Of a stretch of 64,000 nt of DNA, positions 35,074-45,140 are shown in pieces. The DNA comes from Alphaproteobacteria bacterium. Its GTDB lineage: Bacteria; Pseudomonadota; Alphaproteobacteria; Reyranellales; Reyranellaceae. The DNA lies in assembly GCA_019635875.1 (NCBI GenBank), contig JAHBYP010000002.1, forward strand, positions 186,001 to 250,000. The letters run 5' to 3'. A program made the position numbers and the translations under genes. Under the pieces are notes generated by a model. It had not been told where the DNA came from and did no database searches. It saw nothing but the letters and a program-made list of their open reading frames with translations. Positions within the stretch are counted from its first letter, which is position 1. Each line of letters starts with the position of its first letter.

Positions 35074-37887
35074 CTACCTCCGGTCCAGCGCCTCGCGGAT
35101 GCGCTCGGCGAGCTCGCGCAGGCGGTAGGGCTTGCCGAGCAGCGGCGCGTCGAGCTCCAGCCGTCCAGCGCGCGCCACCGCGTCGGCACTGTAGCCGGTG
35201 GTGAACAGCGTGCGGATGCCGGGCCGCAGGCGACGGGCCTGCTCGGCCAGCTCGCGGCCGCCGATGCCGCCGGGCATCACCATGTCGGTGAACAGCAGGT
35301 CGACGGGCTCCTCGCCGGCAAGCAGCGCGAGCGCCTGGCGGCCGTCCGACGCCGGCGTCACGCGATAGCCGAGCTGGCGCAGCTGCGTCACGACATGGCC
35401 GCGCACGAGATCGTCGTCCTCGACCAGCAGGATCGTCTCGCCGCGCGCCGTCGAGAGCGGTGCCTGCGTCTCGCCGTTGCCCGGCGCGCCGTCGGCGTCG
35501 CTGGCGCGCGGCAGGTACATGCGCACCGTCGTGCCCTCGCCCGCCTCGCTGTGGATCGTGACGTGGCCGCCGGATTGCTGGACGAAGCCGTAGACCATGC
35601 TCAGGCCGAGCCCGGTGCCCTTGCCGACATCCTTGGTGGTGAAGAACGGCTCGAAGGCGTGCGCCAGCGTCTGCGGCGTCATGCCGGTGCCGGTGTCGGA
35701 GATCGACACGACGACGTAGTCGCCGATCGCCACGTCGTGGCGGCCGGTGGCGTAGCTGGCGTCGACGATGGCGTTGCCGGTGGCGATGGTCAGGCGGCCA
35801 CCGCCGGGCATGGCGTCGCGCGCGTTGATCGCCAGGTTGAGGATCGCCGTCTCGAGCTGCCCCGGATCGATGCTCACCGGCCACAGATCCGCCGCGCGCG
35901 CCAGCACGACCTCGACCTGCTCGCCGAGCGAGCGCCTGAGCAGCCCCTCCATGCGGCCGATGAAGCCGTTGACGTCGAGCTGCTTGGGCCGCAGCGGCTG
36001 GCGCCGCGCGAAGGCGAGCAGGCGGTTGGTGAGCTCGGCCGAGCCTTCGGCGGCGCGCAGCATCAGCTCCAGCGTCTCGCGCGCGTCGGCCTCGAGCGAG
36101 CGCTGCTCGAGCAGCGCCTCGGCGTTGCCGATGATCACCGTCAGCATGTTGTTGATGTCGTGCGCGACGCCGCCGGTGAGCTGGCCGATCGCGTCCATCT
36201 TCTGCGACTGGCGCAGCTGCTCCTCGACCGCCTTGCGCGCCGTGATGTCGAGCCGCAGGCTGATGGTGCCGCCGTCGGAGGTGCGCCGCTCGAGCAGCTG
36301 GAACCAGCGGCCGTCGCGCCACTGGACCTCGACGTTCGTGTCGCCGCGGCGGAACTGGGCGAGGCGCTCGCGCAGCCATTCCTCGCGCCGGCCGACCGCG
36401 GCGACGTCGAGCTCCTGCTCGGCGGCGAGGCGCGCCATCGATTCGAAGGTGTCGCCGATCGGCGGCGGCGGCAGCTCGATCTGGCTGGTGCCCCAGCGCA
36501 CGCCGTTGCTCAGCACCAGCCGCTCGTCGCGGTCGAACAGCCGGAAGCTGCCGGGAAACGCCCGGATGGCGTCGTCGAGCCGCTGCCGCGTGACGTTGCG
36601 CTCGGTCACGTCCTGGGCCAGCCCCAGCATCGCCGGCCGGCCGTCGAAGGTGATGGGCGTCACAACGGCCTCGACCTCGAAGACCGAGCCGTCCTTGCGC
36701 CAGTGGCGCATGCGGTGCTCGCCGATTTGCCGCGGCACCGTCGCGCGCAACCGCGAGACCTCCTGCGGCGGGCGGATGTCGGCCAGCGTCATGCCCAGGA
36801 ACTCCTCGCGCGTCCAGCCGTACTGGCGCACGGCGGCGGCGTTCACGGCGAGGAAGCGCAGGCTCTGCGGATCGTGCACGGCCATGGCGTGCGGATTGGC
36901 GTCGAACAGCAGGCGGTAGCGCGCCTCGCTCTGCTGCCGGCGTCCCCATTCGCGCCACAGCACGACTGCCATCGCACCCAGCGCCGCCGACGCCGCCAGC
37001 CAGCCGATCACGACGATGAACACCGTGCGATGCCAGCCGGCGAGCACATGATCGACCGTGTGGCCGACGACGATCACCAGGTCGGGGAACTCGCTCACCG
37101 CGTGATAGCCCAGCAGGCGCGCACGGCCGTCGACCGCGGCCTCGACCCGGAAGGTGCCGACCGGGCTGGCCGGCAGAAGCCGGGTGAAGAGCATGCCCTC
37201 GGCGAAGGAGCGGCCCATGGCGGCGTCATCGTGCGGGCTGCGCGTCAGCAGGATGCCGTCGCGCCGCAGCAGCGCGACGCTCCGATCGCGATCGGCTTCG
37301 CCCAGCGACCAGGTCCGGTCGAAGTAGCGCGGATCGAGATTGACGACGATCACGCCGGCGAACGAGCCGTCCGGCCGCAGCCAGGCCTTGGCGACCGGGA
37401 TCAGCCACTCGTTGCTCGCGCGGCTGCGCACCGGCGCAAAGATCTCCAGGCCGGACTGTGGGTTGGCCTGGTAATGACGGAAATACGGGCGATCGGCGTG
37501 ATCGGTGACGAAGTCGCCACCGGCGCCGTGGATCACCTTGCCGGCGGAATCGAGCACCCAGATCGAGCGTATGAAGGGACGGCTGGCAAGGCTTTCGCGA
37601 AGCCGGTTGCTGAAGGCGGGCTCGGTGACCGGGATCGGCGCGTTCAGCCGCGCCTCGATGATCTGCGCCGTCGTGGCGGTCGTCTGGATCGTGCGACTGG
37701 TCTGCTCGTTGGCCAGCCGCGCGAAGGAGCCGATCAGCTGCTCGCCCGATTCCATTGCCTGCCGATGCAGCTGGACAAGCAGCGCCAGCAGGATCAGCCC
37801 CGAGATCAGCACATAGGTCAGCGGCAGCCACAGGATCAGCCTGCGGCCGATGCGGCCATCGTTGGACGGGGTACCCTGTGCGGGCAT
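35074..37887 (-). CDS. membrane hybrid sensor histidine kinase/response regulator
   Basis: This 937 aa protein has a membrane segment at residues 17-40, an extracytoplasmic sensor domain (about 41-285, dCACHE-like) and a second membrane segment (about 288-311). Two PAS-type domains follow (about 322-432 and 440-550). Then come HisKA with H576 ([10 protein letters not shown]), HATPase_c (NAR688-690, DTGTGM731-736, [10 protein letters not shown]) and a C-terminal receiver with D868 ([11 protein letters not shown]) and K919. No separate partner regulator is adjacent, so its output is probably through a distant phosphotransfer or other target. Start ATG 37887 has no obvious Shine-Dalgarno. Confidence 0.92.
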   Translation of the reverse strand: MPAQGTPSNDGRIGRRLILWLPLTYVLISGLILLALLVQLHRQAMESGEQLIGSFARLANEQTSRTIQTTATTAQIIEARLNAPIPVTEPAFSNRLRESLASRPFIRSIWVLDSAGKVIHGAGGDFVTDHADRPYFRHYQANPQSGLEIFAPVRSRASNEWLIPVAKAWLRPDGSFAGVIVVNLDPRYFDRTWSLGEADRDRSVALLRRDGILLTRSPHDDAAMGRSFAEGMLFTRLLPASPVGTFRVEAAVDGRARLLGYHAVSEFPDLVIVVGHTVDHVLAGWHRTVFIVVIGWLAASAALGAMAVVLWREWGRRQQSEARYRLLFDANPHAMAVHDPQSLRFLAVNAAAVRQYGWTREEFLGMTLADIRPPQEVSRLRATVPRQIGEHRMRHWRKDGSVFEVEAVVTPITFDGRPAMLGLAQDVTERNVTRQRLDDAIRAFPGSFRLFDRDERLVLSNGVRWGTSQIELPPPPIGDTFESMARLAAEQELDVAAVGRREEWLRERLAQFRRGDTNVEVQWRDGRWFQLLERRTSDGGTISLRLDITARKAVEEQLRQSQKMDAIGQLTGGVAHDINNMLTVIIGNAEALLEQRSLEADARETLELMLRAAEGSAELTNRLLAFARRQPLRPKQLDVNGFIGRMEGLLRRSLGEQVEVVLARAADLWPVSIDPGQLETAILNLAINARDAMPGGGRLTIATGNAIVDASYATGRHDVAIGDYVVVSISDTGTGMTPQTLAHAFEPFFTTKDVGKGTGLGLSMVYGFVQQSGGHVTIHSEAGEGTTVRMYLPRASDADGAPGNGETQAPLSTARGETILLVEDDDLVRGHVVTQLRQLGYRVTPASDGRQALALLAGEEPVDLLFTDMVMPGGIGGRELAEQARRLRPGIRTLFTTGYSADAVARAGRLELDAPLLGKPYRLRELAERIREALDRR

Positions 37888-38027
37888 GCGCGGCGAGCAT
37901 CCGGAAAGGCGCGCGCCGGACGGTCCGGCGCACGCGCGGATGATTACAGTCAAACTGCGAGCTGCGGAGGAGGATGCATCCAGAGTGGATCGGATTCCGC
38001 GGGTGCCGCGCGAATCAGTGAACGCGC

Positions 38028-39263
38028 TCAGCGCCCCTGCGGCGCGAAGCGCCAGATCGTGCCGCCGACGTCGTCGCTCAGGAACAGCGCTCCGTCCGGC
38101 GCGACGGCGACGCCCGCCGGCTTGCCCCAGATCGTCGCCCGCTCGCTGCCCGAGACCCAGAAGCCGCTGGCGAAGACCTCGTAGTCGCCCGCCGGCTTCT
38201 CGATGCCGGTGCGCGCATCCTTCACGAAGGGCGCGAAGGCGAGCAGATAGCCGCGTGGCTTGTCGGCGTTCCACGAGCCCTGCAGGGCCATGAAGGCGCC
38301 GCCGCGATAACGCTCGGGAAACAGCGTGCCGTCGTAGAAGGCGAGATGGATCGGCGCCGAGTGCGAGCGGATCAGCAGCTGCGGCATCACGCTCCTGGCC
38401 ACCAGGTCGGGGCGCTTCTCGGCCAGGCCCGGCTGCGGCCGGCCGCCGACATAGGCGTAGGGCCAGCCGTGGAAGGAATTGCGCTCGACCAAGGTGAGGT
38501 AATCCGGCACCAGCTCGTCGCCCAGCCCGTCGCGCTCGTTGACGGCGGCGTAGAGCCGCGGCGTGCCGGGATAGAAGGCGATGCCGATGGCGTTGCGCAG
38601 GCCGCTGGCGAAGGTCGCCTGGCCCGAGCCGTCGCGGCGGAATTCCTGGATCGTGGCGCGCGGCGAGGGCTCCTCGCCGATATTGCCGCGCGAGCCGACG
38701 CTGACATAGAAGCGTTCGCCGTCGGGATGGAAAGCGAGGCTGCGCGTCCAGTGGCCGGTGCCCGGGCCGAGCGCGCCCTGTGGCGTCAGCCGCACCGGCT
38801 TGCCGCGCGCCTTCAGGTCGCCGGGCTGGTAGTCCAGCCGCCAGACGCCCGCGGTATCGGCGACGTAGAGACCCTCGGGCCGGATCGCCAGGCCGAAGGG
38901 CCGCTCGAAGCCCTCGACCAGGATCGAGCGCTGCTCGGCGCGCCCGTCGCGATCGGCGTCGCGCAGGACGCCGATATGGCCGGCGCTCGAATCGGCGATC
39001 AGCGCGTCGCCGTTGGCGGCAAAGACGATGGTGCGCGCATTGCCGACATTGTCGGCCCACAGCTGGGCGGTGAAGCCCTGCGGCACGCGCAGCGTGGCGT
39101 TGGCCGGGCGGCGGATGCGATCGGCCGGATTGGCGACGCTGGGACTGGCGAACGGCGCCGGCATGCTCGCCGCCTCGATGCGGATGCGCGTGCCCGGCGC
39201 CAGGTTGCGCTCCTCCTGCGCGTACGCCGCCGTACCGAGGAGCGCGACGACGAGAGCCGTCAT
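38028..39263 (-). CDS. L-sorbosone dehydrogenase-like PQQ-dependent beta-propeller protein
   Basis: This 411 aa protein is a six-bladed soluble quinoprotein-type dehydrogenase. Typical pieces are VPQGFTAQLWADNVGNARTIVFAANGDALIADS, FERPFGLAIRPEGLYVADT, GHWTRSLAFHPDGERFYVSVGSRGNIGEE and WGKPAGVAVAPDGALFLSDDVGGTIWR. A short signal peptide (TALVVALLGTAAYA) indicates export. The ATG at 39263 lies only 8 bases from a family B palindrome, whose GGGGGAAGGG serves as the only Shine-Dalgarno-like sequence. The signal peptide lacks its usual basic start, so the element may have trimmed the gene. Confidence 0.85.
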   Translation of the reverse strand: MTALVVALLGTAAYAQEERNLAPGTRIRIEAASMPAPFASPSVANPADRIRRPANATLRVPQGFTAQLWADNVGNARTIVFAANGDALIADSSAGHIGVLRDADRDGRAEQRSILVEGFERPFGLAIRPEGLYVADTAGVWRLDYQPGDLKARGKPVRLTPQGALGPGTGHWTRSLAFHPDGERFYVSVGSRGNIGEEPSPRATIQEFRRDGSGQATFASGLRNAIGIAFYPGTPRLYAAVNERDGLGDELVPDYLTLVERNSFHGWPYAYVGGRPQPGLAEKRPDLVARSVMPQLLIRSHSAPIHLAFYDGTLFPERYRGGAFMALQGSWNADKPRGYLLAFAPFVKDARTGIEKPAGDYEVFASGFWVSGSERATIWGKPAGVAVAPDGALFLSDDVGGTIWRFAPQGR

Positions 39264-39271
39264 GGCAGTTC

Positions 39272-39400
39272 CCTTCCCCCGGAGGGGGAAGGTGCCCGAA
39301 GGGCGGAAGGGGGATGTCGAAGACGGATTCGGAAGTCGTTGCGACATCCCCCTTCCGTCAGCGCTTCGCGCTGCCACCTTCCCCCTCCGGGGGACGGGAA
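39272..39400. repeat. Family B palindromic element, copy 3
   Basis: Full element with both terminal hairpins, between pgk and the sorbosone-dehydrogenase-like gene. Its left terminal arm lies immediately upstream of the dehydrogenase ATG. The inner arms match well, while the terminal right arm has one change (GGGGGACGG). Confidence 0.9.
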
Positions 39401-39435
39401 GAAAAGCCGCCATCGTCGCCTCCCGGCGCGCGGGC

Positions 39436-40635
39436 TCAGGCCGCGCGGATCAGCGCGGCGACGCCCGGCAGTTCCTTGCCTTCCATCCATTCGAGGAAGG
39501 CGCCGCCCGCTGTCGAGATATAGGTGAATTTCTCCTCGACGCCAGCATGGGCGAGCGCGGCGACAGTATCGCCGCCGCCGGCGACCGAGAGCAGCCTGCC
39601 CGCCTCGGTGAGCGCGGCCGCCTCGCGCGCCACCGCCGTCGTGCCGGCATCGAACGGCGCGATCTCGAAGGCGCCCAGCGGACCGTTCCACACCAGGGTC
39701 GCGCATTGCGCCAGCTCGGCCTTCAGCGCCTCGACCGAGCGCGGGCCGATGTCGAGGATCATCATGTCCTCGGGCACCGCGGCGATGTCGACGACGCGGC
39801 TGGCGGCGCCGGCCTTGAACTCGGCGGCGACCGCGGCGTCGAGCGGCAGCACGATCCGGCAATTCGCCTTCTGCGCCTTCGCCAGGATGTCGCGCGCGGT
39901 GTCGGCGAGGTCCTTCTCGCACAGCGACCTGCCGACGGCGATGCCTTGCGCGAACAGGAAGGTGTTGGCCATGCCGCCGCCGATCACCAGGCGGTCGACG
40001 CGGCCCACGAGGTTGCCCAGCAGCTCGAGCTTGCTCGACACCTTGGCGCCGCCGACCAGCGCCGCCACCGGCCGCTTCGGCTTGCCCAGCGCCTTGTCGA
40101 GCGCCTCGAGCTCGGCCTGCATCAGCCGGCCGGCGATCGCCGGCAGGCGGTTGGCCAGGCCCTCGGTCGAGGCATGCGCGCGATGGGCGGCGGAGAAGGC
40201 GTCGTTGACATAGACGTCGCCCAGCACCGCGAGCTGGTCGACGAAGCCGGGCTCGTTCTTCTCCTCCGCCTTGTGGAAGCGCAGATTCTCCAGCAGCACG
40301 ATGTCGCCGGCCTTCATCAGCCCGACGGCCTGCTGCGCCTTGCCGCCCACGCAATCCTCGACGAAGCCGACCGGCCGCTTGAGCGTCGCGGCCAGCGGCT
40401 CGACCAGCGGGCGCAGCGACATCTCGGGCACCGGCTTGCCGCCCGGCCGGCCGAAATGGCTCAGCACCACGACCTTTGCGCCCTTGTCGGCGAGCTCGGC
40501 GATGGTCGGCGCGACGCGCTCGATACGCGTCATGTCGGTGACGCGCCCGTTCTCCATCGGCACGTTGAGATCGACCCGGATCAGCACGCGCTGGCCGCCG
40601 ACCCTGGCATCGTCGAGAGTCCTGAAATCGGGCAT
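39436..40635 (-). CDS. pgk: phosphoglycerate kinase
   Basis: PGK (399 aa) interconverts 1,3-bisphosphoglycerate and 3-phosphoglycerate with ADP/ATP. Signatures are [74 protein letters not shown] and [12 protein letters not shown] 40635 is the normal N-terminus. It stands alone here, without gap or fba. Confidence 0.97.
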   Translation of the reverse strand: MPDFRTLDDARVGGQRVLIRVDLNVPMENGRVTDMTRIERVAPTIAELADKGAKVVVLSHFGRPGGKPVPEMSLRPLVEPLAATLKRPVGFVEDCVGGKAQQAVGLMKAGDIVLLENLRFHKAEEKNEPGFVDQLAVLGDVYVNDAFSAAHRAHASTEGLANRLPAIAGRLMQAELEALDKALGKPKRPVAALVGGAKVSSKLELLGNLVGRVDRLVIGGGMANTFLFAQGIAVGRSLCEKDLADTARDILAKAQKANCRIVLPLDAAVAAEFKAGAASRVVDIAAVPEDMMILDIGPRSVEALKAELAQCATLVWNGPLGAFEIAPFDAGTTAVAREAAALTEAGRLLSVAGGGDTVAALAHAGVEEKFTYISTAGGAFLEWMEGKELPGVAALIRAA

Positions 40636-40657
40636 TGGGAATCCTGCTGCCGAGAAA

Positions 40658-40724
40658 CTGTCATCCCGAGCACAGCGAGGGATCCAGGTGCAGACTAGAT
40701 CCCTCGCTGCGCTCGGGATGACAG
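40658..40724. repeat. Family A palindromic element, copy 6
   Basis: A copy 22 bases upstream of pgk ATG, one mismatch in the arms (CACAGCG). It lies in the pgk leader or promoter region. Confidence 0.9.
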
Positions 40725-40767
40725 GGGAATTTGCTCTAGCCACCACGCCGACGCCACGCAAGGTCTC

Positions 40768-40921
40768 CCTTCTCCCCGCGAAGGCGGGGAGAAGGTGCCG
40801 AGCGTCAGCGAGGCGGATGAGGGGCTTCCTCGCGCAACGACAAGCAGCGTCGCCGTAGAGACTCCGCGAAGCCCCTCATCCGCCCTTCGGGCACCTTCTC
40901 CCCGCCTTCGCGGGGAGAAGG
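40768..40921. repeat. Family C palindromic element
   Basis: About 154-bp inverted repeat. The terminal hairpins are CTTCTCCCCGC/GCGGGGAGAAG around GAAG. Inner arms match GGCGGATGAGGGGCTTC and its complement. It has the same architecture as family B (end hairpins plus long stem) but different sequence. It lies between TusA and pgk, next to a family A copy. Confidence 0.88.
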
Positions 40922-40923
40922 AT

Positions 40924-41169
40924 CTATGCGGCGCGCTTGCGGATCACGAACACCAGGGTCTCGCCCTCGTTGCCGGTCGCGACCAGTTCGTGACCGGTCT
41001 GGCGGCAATAGGCGGGGAAGTCCTGCGCCGCCGCCGGATCGGTCGCCAGCACCTTCAGCGTCTGCCCGGGCGCCAGCGCGCGCAGCGCGCGATTGGCGCG
41101 CAGCACCGGCAGCGGACAGAGCAGCCCGCTGCCGTCATAGGTCTGGTCGGCATCGAGTGTCGCGGTCAT
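40924..41169 (-). CDS. TusA family sulfurtransferase
   Basis: This 81 aa protein has the catalytic Cys in GLLCPLPVLRANRAL, the TusA/SirA CPxP signature. It would carry persulfide sulfur to tRNA thiolation, molybdenum cofactor or other sulfur pathways. The exact role is unknown. Its TAG ends 3 bases from the family C palindrome. Confidence 0.9.
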   Translation of the reverse strand: MTATLDADQTYDGSGLLCPLPVLRANRALRALAPGQTLKVLATDPAAAQDFPAYCRQTGHELVATGNEGETLVFVIRKRAA

Positions 41170-41220
41170 GCCGGCGATCCTAGAGCAGGTTGCCTACCGG
41201 CTGAAGGCGTTCGGCTCCAC

Positions 41221-41340
41221 CCTTCCCCCGGAGGGGGAAGGTGCCCGTAGGGCGGAAGGGGGATGTCGAAGGCGGACAGCGAGTGTGTTGAGGCATCCCC
41301 CATCCGGCGCTGCGCGCCACCTTCCCCCTCCGGGGGAAGG
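41221..41340. repeat. Family B palindromic element, copy 4
   Basis: A 120-bp element between SGNH hydrolase and TusA genes. The internal arms differ in the loop-proximal part (GGCGGACAGCGAGTGTG) from copies 1-3. Confidence 0.88.
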
Positions 41341-41357
41341 TAGAACGAATCCCCTCT

Positions 41358-41981
41358 TCAACGCGCTTGCATGCCGGAGGCGGCGCGGATGGCGCGCACG
41401 ATGCGCGCGTAGCCGGCGGCGGTGAAATGCACCTGGTCGACGGTGCGATCGTCCTCGACGCAGGCGCCATCGCGTTCGGTCAGCGCCCGCATCGAGATCC
41501 AGCGCAGGTTCGCCTTGCCGAGCCCGACCACGGCGTCGCGCTGCACTTCGCTCATCTCGCGCAGATGGCCGTCGTCGATCACCGGATGGCCGGGCAGGAT
41601 GCAGGGCGGGCCGACCCACACCACCTCGCGCGCGCGCTCGGCGAGCCTGCGGGCGATCTCGCGCACGCGATAACCGTAGTTGGCGGCGCCCTCGGGGCCG
41701 GTCTCGACCGAATCGTTGGTGCCCAGCACCAGCACGACGCGCGCGCCGCGATCGACATGGGGCACGTTTTCCCAGCGGTAGCGCGCGCTGCCGCCAATCA
41801 TCGCCACGGTCTTGTCGGCACGCATCAGCGGCGCCATGCCGACGGCGAAGCTGTCGCCCATCAGGAAGGTGCGCACGCCGCCCTCGGCCAGCGCCGGCCC
41901 GCCCGCGACTAGGGTGACGCACAACGCCAGCGCGATCGCCGCGCAGGGCGCGCGACGCCGGACTACCTCACTACCGAACAC
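41358..41981 (-). CDS. exported SGNH/GDSL hydrolase family protein (DUF459-like)
   Basis: This 207 aa protein has a signal peptide (RRRAPCAAIALALCVTLVAGGPALA). The SGNH blocks follow: GDSFAVGMA (block I), VLGTNDSVE (III) and DQVHFTAAGY with the catalytic Asp/His (V). It is probably an esterase or acyltransferase acting on cell-surface polymers. GTG 41981 with GGGAG 8 bases upstream is preferred over an ATG at 42029 that would add 16 residues before the signal. Confidence 0.82.
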   Translation of the reverse strand: MFGSEVVRRRAPCAAIALALCVTLVAGGPALAEGGVRTFLMGDSFAVGMAPLMRADKTVAMIGGSARYRWENVPHVDRGARVVLVLGTNDSVETGPEGAANYGYRVREIARRLAERAREVVWVGPPCILPGHPVIDDGHLREMSEVQRDAVVGLGKANLRWISMRALTERDGACVEDDRTVDQVHFTAAGYARIVRAIRAASGMQAR

Positions 41982-42114
41982 AAAGCTGCTCCCGGAAAAA
42001 CCGCCGGGAGTCGTCCGACAGTCCCACACTGCGCACCAGCATCAGCCGAGCAGGGCTGGCGCGTCAGGCGCGCATGTCAGATGCCTGAGCGGCGGGCGCA
42101 GGGGCAGAATCACT

Positions 42115-42183
42115 CTGTCATTCCGAGCGCAGCGAGGAATCCAGGCATCGCCGCTGAATCCCTCGCTGCGCTCGGAATGACAG
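42115..42183. repeat. Family A palindromic element, copy 7
   Basis: A copy with the compensated variant TTCCGAG/CTCGGAA, between the divergently placed SGNH start and M20 stop. Confidence 0.9.
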
Positions 42184-42207
42184 AGTGTCTCGGGCGCGGA
42201 CTTTGCT

Positions 42208-43488
42208 CTACACGCGCTCCAGCCCGCACCACTCGGCGATGAACAGCGCCGTCGCCTGGGTGATGCGGCGGATCGACTCGAGCTCGACGCGCTCGTCGAA
42301 GCCGTGGATGTCGTCCGACTTCGGCCCGTAGACCAGCGCCGGGATGCCGGCGTAGAGGCCGAAGAAGCGGTTGTCGGCGGTGCCGGTCGAGGTCTTGTCG
42401 AGCAGCGCCTCGCCGAACACCGCCTGGTGCGCGCCGGCCAGCACGTCGCGCACCGCCTCGTGGTTCTTCAGCACGAAGGGCTCGGCCTGGAAGCCTTCCC
42501 AGGTCACCGTCGGCGGCGAGTTGCCGAGGAAGGGATCGCGCGCGGCGGCCTGGCGGACGCAATCCTCGATCTCGCGCCGGCCCTGCTCGAGCGTCATCGA
42601 CGGCAGCACGCCCACGCGCATGTCGAAGGTGCACCACGCCGGCACCGAGCTCGCCCAGTCGCCGCCGGCGATCTTGCCGACGTTGAAGTTCACCGGGTGA
42701 TGGTGATCGCAGAAATGCCTGTCGTCCTTCTTGGCCGCGTTCCACTTCTTCTCCAGCTCGCGCAGCGCCTGGATCAGGCGATAGGCCGACTCGATGGCGT
42801 TCGATCCGGCATCGGCCTTGTAGACATGCACGGGGTGGCCGGTGACCTTGACCTGGAACCACATCACGCCGACCTGGGCCACGGTCAGCACGTGGCTCGA
42901 CGGCTCGGGGATCAGGGCTGCGTCGGCGCGATAGCCGCGCTGCAGGCAGGCGAGCGCGCCGTTGCCGGTGCACTCCTCCTCGACCACCGACTGCATGTAG
43001 ACGTCGGCCGCCGGGCGCCAGCCGATTCGCTTCAGTGCGAGCAGGGCGTAGTGGTTGAGGATCAGACCGGCCTTCATGTCGCCCGAGCCGCGGCCGTAGA
43101 GCCAGCCATCCTTGATGCGCGGCTCGAAGGGCGGCGCGGTCCACATCTCGTGCGGCCCCTCGGGCACCACGTCGATATGGCCGTTGAGGATCAGCGAGCG
43201 GCCCTTGGGATGGGTGGGACGCCAGGCGCCGACGACGTTCCAGGCATCGTCGTAATCCTGGTGCTTGGGCGAGAAGCCCGGCATGTGGCGGATGTCGTCG
43301 ATATGCACCTGCCAGCGATCGACCGACAGCTTCTCGTCGCGGAACAGGCGCGCCATCATGTCCTGCGCCGGCGCTTCCCTGTAGCGCGTCGAGGGGATCT
43401 TCACGAGATCGGCCAGCACCGAGGTCTGCTCGTCGGCCTTCTCGTCGACGGCGTTCATGATCTGCGTGGTGAGCGAGGCGTCGAGCAT
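42208..43488 (-). CDS. M20 family metallopeptidase (ArgE/DapE-like deacylase)
   Basis: This 426 aa dizinc hydrolase has the ligand motifs LNGHIDVVPEGP (His), GRGSGDMKAG (bridging Asp), VVEEECTGNG (general base Glu) and the later SDDIHGFDERV (His). It resembles acetylornithine deacetylase/succinyl-diaminopimelate desuccinylase relatives, but genuine ArgE/DapE assignment cannot be made. ATG 43488 is the preferred start. Confidence 0.9.
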   Translation of the reverse strand: MLDASLTTQIMNAVDEKADEQTSVLADLVKIPSTRYREAPAQDMMARLFRDEKLSVDRWQVHIDDIRHMPGFSPKHQDYDDAWNVVGAWRPTHPKGRSLILNGHIDVVPEGPHEMWTAPPFEPRIKDGWLYGRGSGDMKAGLILNHYALLALKRIGWRPAADVYMQSVVEEECTGNGALACLQRGYRADAALIPEPSSHVLTVAQVGVMWFQVKVTGHPVHVYKADAGSNAIESAYRLIQALRELEKKWNAAKKDDRHFCDHHHPVNFNVGKIAGGDWASSVPAWCTFDMRVGVLPSMTLEQGRREIEDCVRQAAARDPFLGNSPPTVTWEGFQAEPFVLKNHEAVRDVLAGAHQAVFGEALLDKTSTGTADNRFFGLYAGIPALVYGPKSDDIHGFDERVELESIRRITQATALFIAEWCGLERV

Positions 43489-43554
43489 GGTGTGCGTCCT
43501 GTGATCGGGCTGGCGCGGCGGTGTCTCGACCATCGCAAGCCGCATGCCGCAGCG

Positions 43555-44709
43555 TCAACCCGACGGCGGGCGTCTGGCCGACGAGAGTCCGACCGCCAGC
43601 GCGGCGATGCCCATCAGGCCGGTGACGAGGATCAAGGCCACGGACAGGGAAACCGCGGTCAGCATCGCGCTGGCGAAGATGACGCCGATGGCGTTCGCGG
43701 TGCGCAGCAGGGCGAAGACTTCCGGTCGCCGCTGCGCCGGCGCCAGCGTGTCGAGGACGAGCGAGTAGTATGTCGCCAGCGGCGCCAGGTTGGCGCCGAC
43801 AAGGACGGTGCCGAGAATTGTCGTCGTGATCGACAGGTCGAGCGCGACGAGGGCGGATCCCAGCGTCATGACGAGGAGATGGGCCAGCACGGCCGTGCGC
43901 GTCGCCATGCGGTTGCGCACGCTGACCCAAATCCCGCCGGCGACCGACGCCACACAAAGGGGAATGGTGAAGGCGATGGCCAGCGCCGGCTCGTAGCCGA
44001 AGCTCAGCGCCAGCGCCACGGCGCCGACCTCGATGGAGGCGACCGTGGCGCCGCCCGACGCGGCGCACAGAAGCCACAGCAGGATCGGCCGGCTGAGGAC
44101 CGAGCCCTCGGCGCGGTGCAGGCCCTCGATGGGGGCCGGGCCGGTGTGCGGCACCAGCAACGCCGGAACGGCGCCCACGGCCGCGAGCGCCAGCACGCCG
44201 AGGACCGGCGAGACGGTGCCCAGGCCGGAAGCCGCCACGGGCGCCAGCACGAAGGTCAGCTCGTTGAGCGTCGCCGCCATGCCGAGGGCGCGGGGAAACT
44301 GCGAGACGGGCGCCAGGTGGTTGAGCAGGGAACGCAGGTAGCCGAAGGCCGCGCCGTTGACCGATCCGGCGATCGCCGCCGCCAGCAGAAGCCAGGCGAA
44401 GGCCGCTTGGTATGCCGTGAGCACGGCGATGGACGCCAGCGCCGCCGTGCGAACGACCACCAGCAGCCGCAGGTAGGTCGCCAGCGGCAGGGTCCCGCCG
44501 AGCCTGGCGACGGGGATGGCGCCGACCACCTGCGCCAGGGTCATCACCAGCATCAGGGCGGCGCCGCCCCTGGTGTCGCCGGTGAGGCTCAGGGCGACGA
44601 AGGCGAACGCGATCGGCCCCGCCGCCTGCGGCACGGCGAACGTGGCGGACGAGACGAGCCAGCGCAGCAGCTTCCATCGGTCGGCGGGCATTCTTGGCGA
44701 GTGATACAC
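43555..44709 (-). CDS. MFS transporter
   Basis: This 384 aa carrier has about 12 hydrophobic segments, two bundles separated by the loop VPHTGPAPIEGLHRAEG near residue 195. The first half has the usual loop-2/3 Gly/Arg region (ARLGGTLPLATYLRL). Substrate is unknown. It is 66 bases upstream of the M20 gene on the same strand. Confidence 0.85.
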   Translation of the reverse strand: MYHSPRMPADRWKLLRWLVSSATFAVPQAAGPIAFAFVALSLTGDTRGGAALMLVMTLAQVVGAIPVARLGGTLPLATYLRLLVVVRTAALASIAVLTAYQAAFAWLLLAAAIAGSVNGAAFGYLRSLLNHLAPVSQFPRALGMAATLNELTFVLAPVAASGLGTVSPVLGVLALAAVGAVPALLVPHTGPAPIEGLHRAEGSVLSRPILLWLLCAASGGATVASIEVGAVALALSFGYEPALAIAFTIPLCVASVAGGIWVSVRNRMATRTAVLAHLLVMTLGSALVALDLSITTTILGTVLVGANLAPLATYYSLVLDTLAPAQRRPEVFALLRTANAIGVIFASAMLTAVSLSVALILVTGLMGIAALAVGLSSARRPPSG

Positions 44710-44751
44710 GCGAGGGAAGCTAGAGCACCATCCGGCTGAGTCGAGTCGCCG

Positions 44752-44819
44752 CTGTCATCCCGAGCGTAGCGAGGGATCTATGCGTCTTGCTCACACCCTC
44801 GCTATGCTCGGGATGACAG
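44752..44819. repeat. Family A palindromic element, copy 8
   Basis: Part of the left duplicated block. The arms carry a paired change (GCGTAGCG / CGCTATGC), so the hairpin is kept while the sequence has drifted. Confidence 0.88.
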
Positions 44820-44854
44820 GTTTGCTCGATCTATCGGACGTCGCTTTGACAAAG

Positions 44855-44920
44855 TTAAAGCCCCGCCAGCTCGGCCATCGCCGCACGCTGGATCTCGACG
44901 GCGCGCGGGTAGCAGAGGTC
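44855..44920 (-). pseudogene. 3' fragment of a DUF2817 gene
   Basis: The minus strand reads DLCYPRAVEIQRAAMAELAGL followed by TAA, matching the last 21 residues of the intact DUF2817 protein encoded at 46064-47155. The upstream part is absent. It is a remnant produced by the 200-bp duplication. Confidence 0.85.
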
Positions 44921-45140
44921 GATATCGGGGCCCTTTACCGCTGACATGAAATGCACGAGGTCTCTCTGCTCACCTCCACATGCGCCGCCAGCGTAGGAGC
45001 TCGGGAGGACGCGACGGTGCACCGCTGGGCGCGAAACTCATGTCGTCACGACGACTTTTCGTTGCAACGTCTGCCTCGCAATATTATAAGTGAGCAATCA
45101 ACTTTTAGTGTTGCGCGACTCCACATACTGGAGGTCCATC
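44921..45140. other. intergenic, no gene seen
   Basis: From the end of the duplicated fragment to the next start there is lower-GC sequence with no convincing coding capacity. A short frame from 44951 to 45166 has no recognisable content. The promoter of the next gene may lie here. Confidence 0.35.

Larger units (their letters stand above)
44722..44920. repeat. direct duplication, left copy
   Basis: About 200 bp that repeats 45932-46130 at roughly 85-90% identity by eye. It contains CATCCGGC...GAGTCG...CGCCGCTGTCATCC, a family A palindrome, a shared TCGATNNATCGGACGTCGCTTTG stretch and the last 21 codons of the DUF2817 gene. The two copies are about 1.2 kb apart. Confidence 0.85.

Noticed and set aside
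35050..38184. A 1044-codon open frame on the plus strand antisense to the histidine kinase
   Set aside because: GC-rich genomes give long antisense frames. The translation is Arg/Gly/His-rich without domains, while the minus strand encodes a complete kinase.
40635..40761. Longer pgk start at 40761
   Set aside because: The extension is translated from a family A palindrome, and the internal ATG gives the standard N-terminus.
42304..44739. An 811-codon plus-strand frame antisense to the M20 and MFS genes
   Set aside because: Low-complexity, Arg/Gln/His-rich composition with no domain. The opposite strand encodes conserved proteins.
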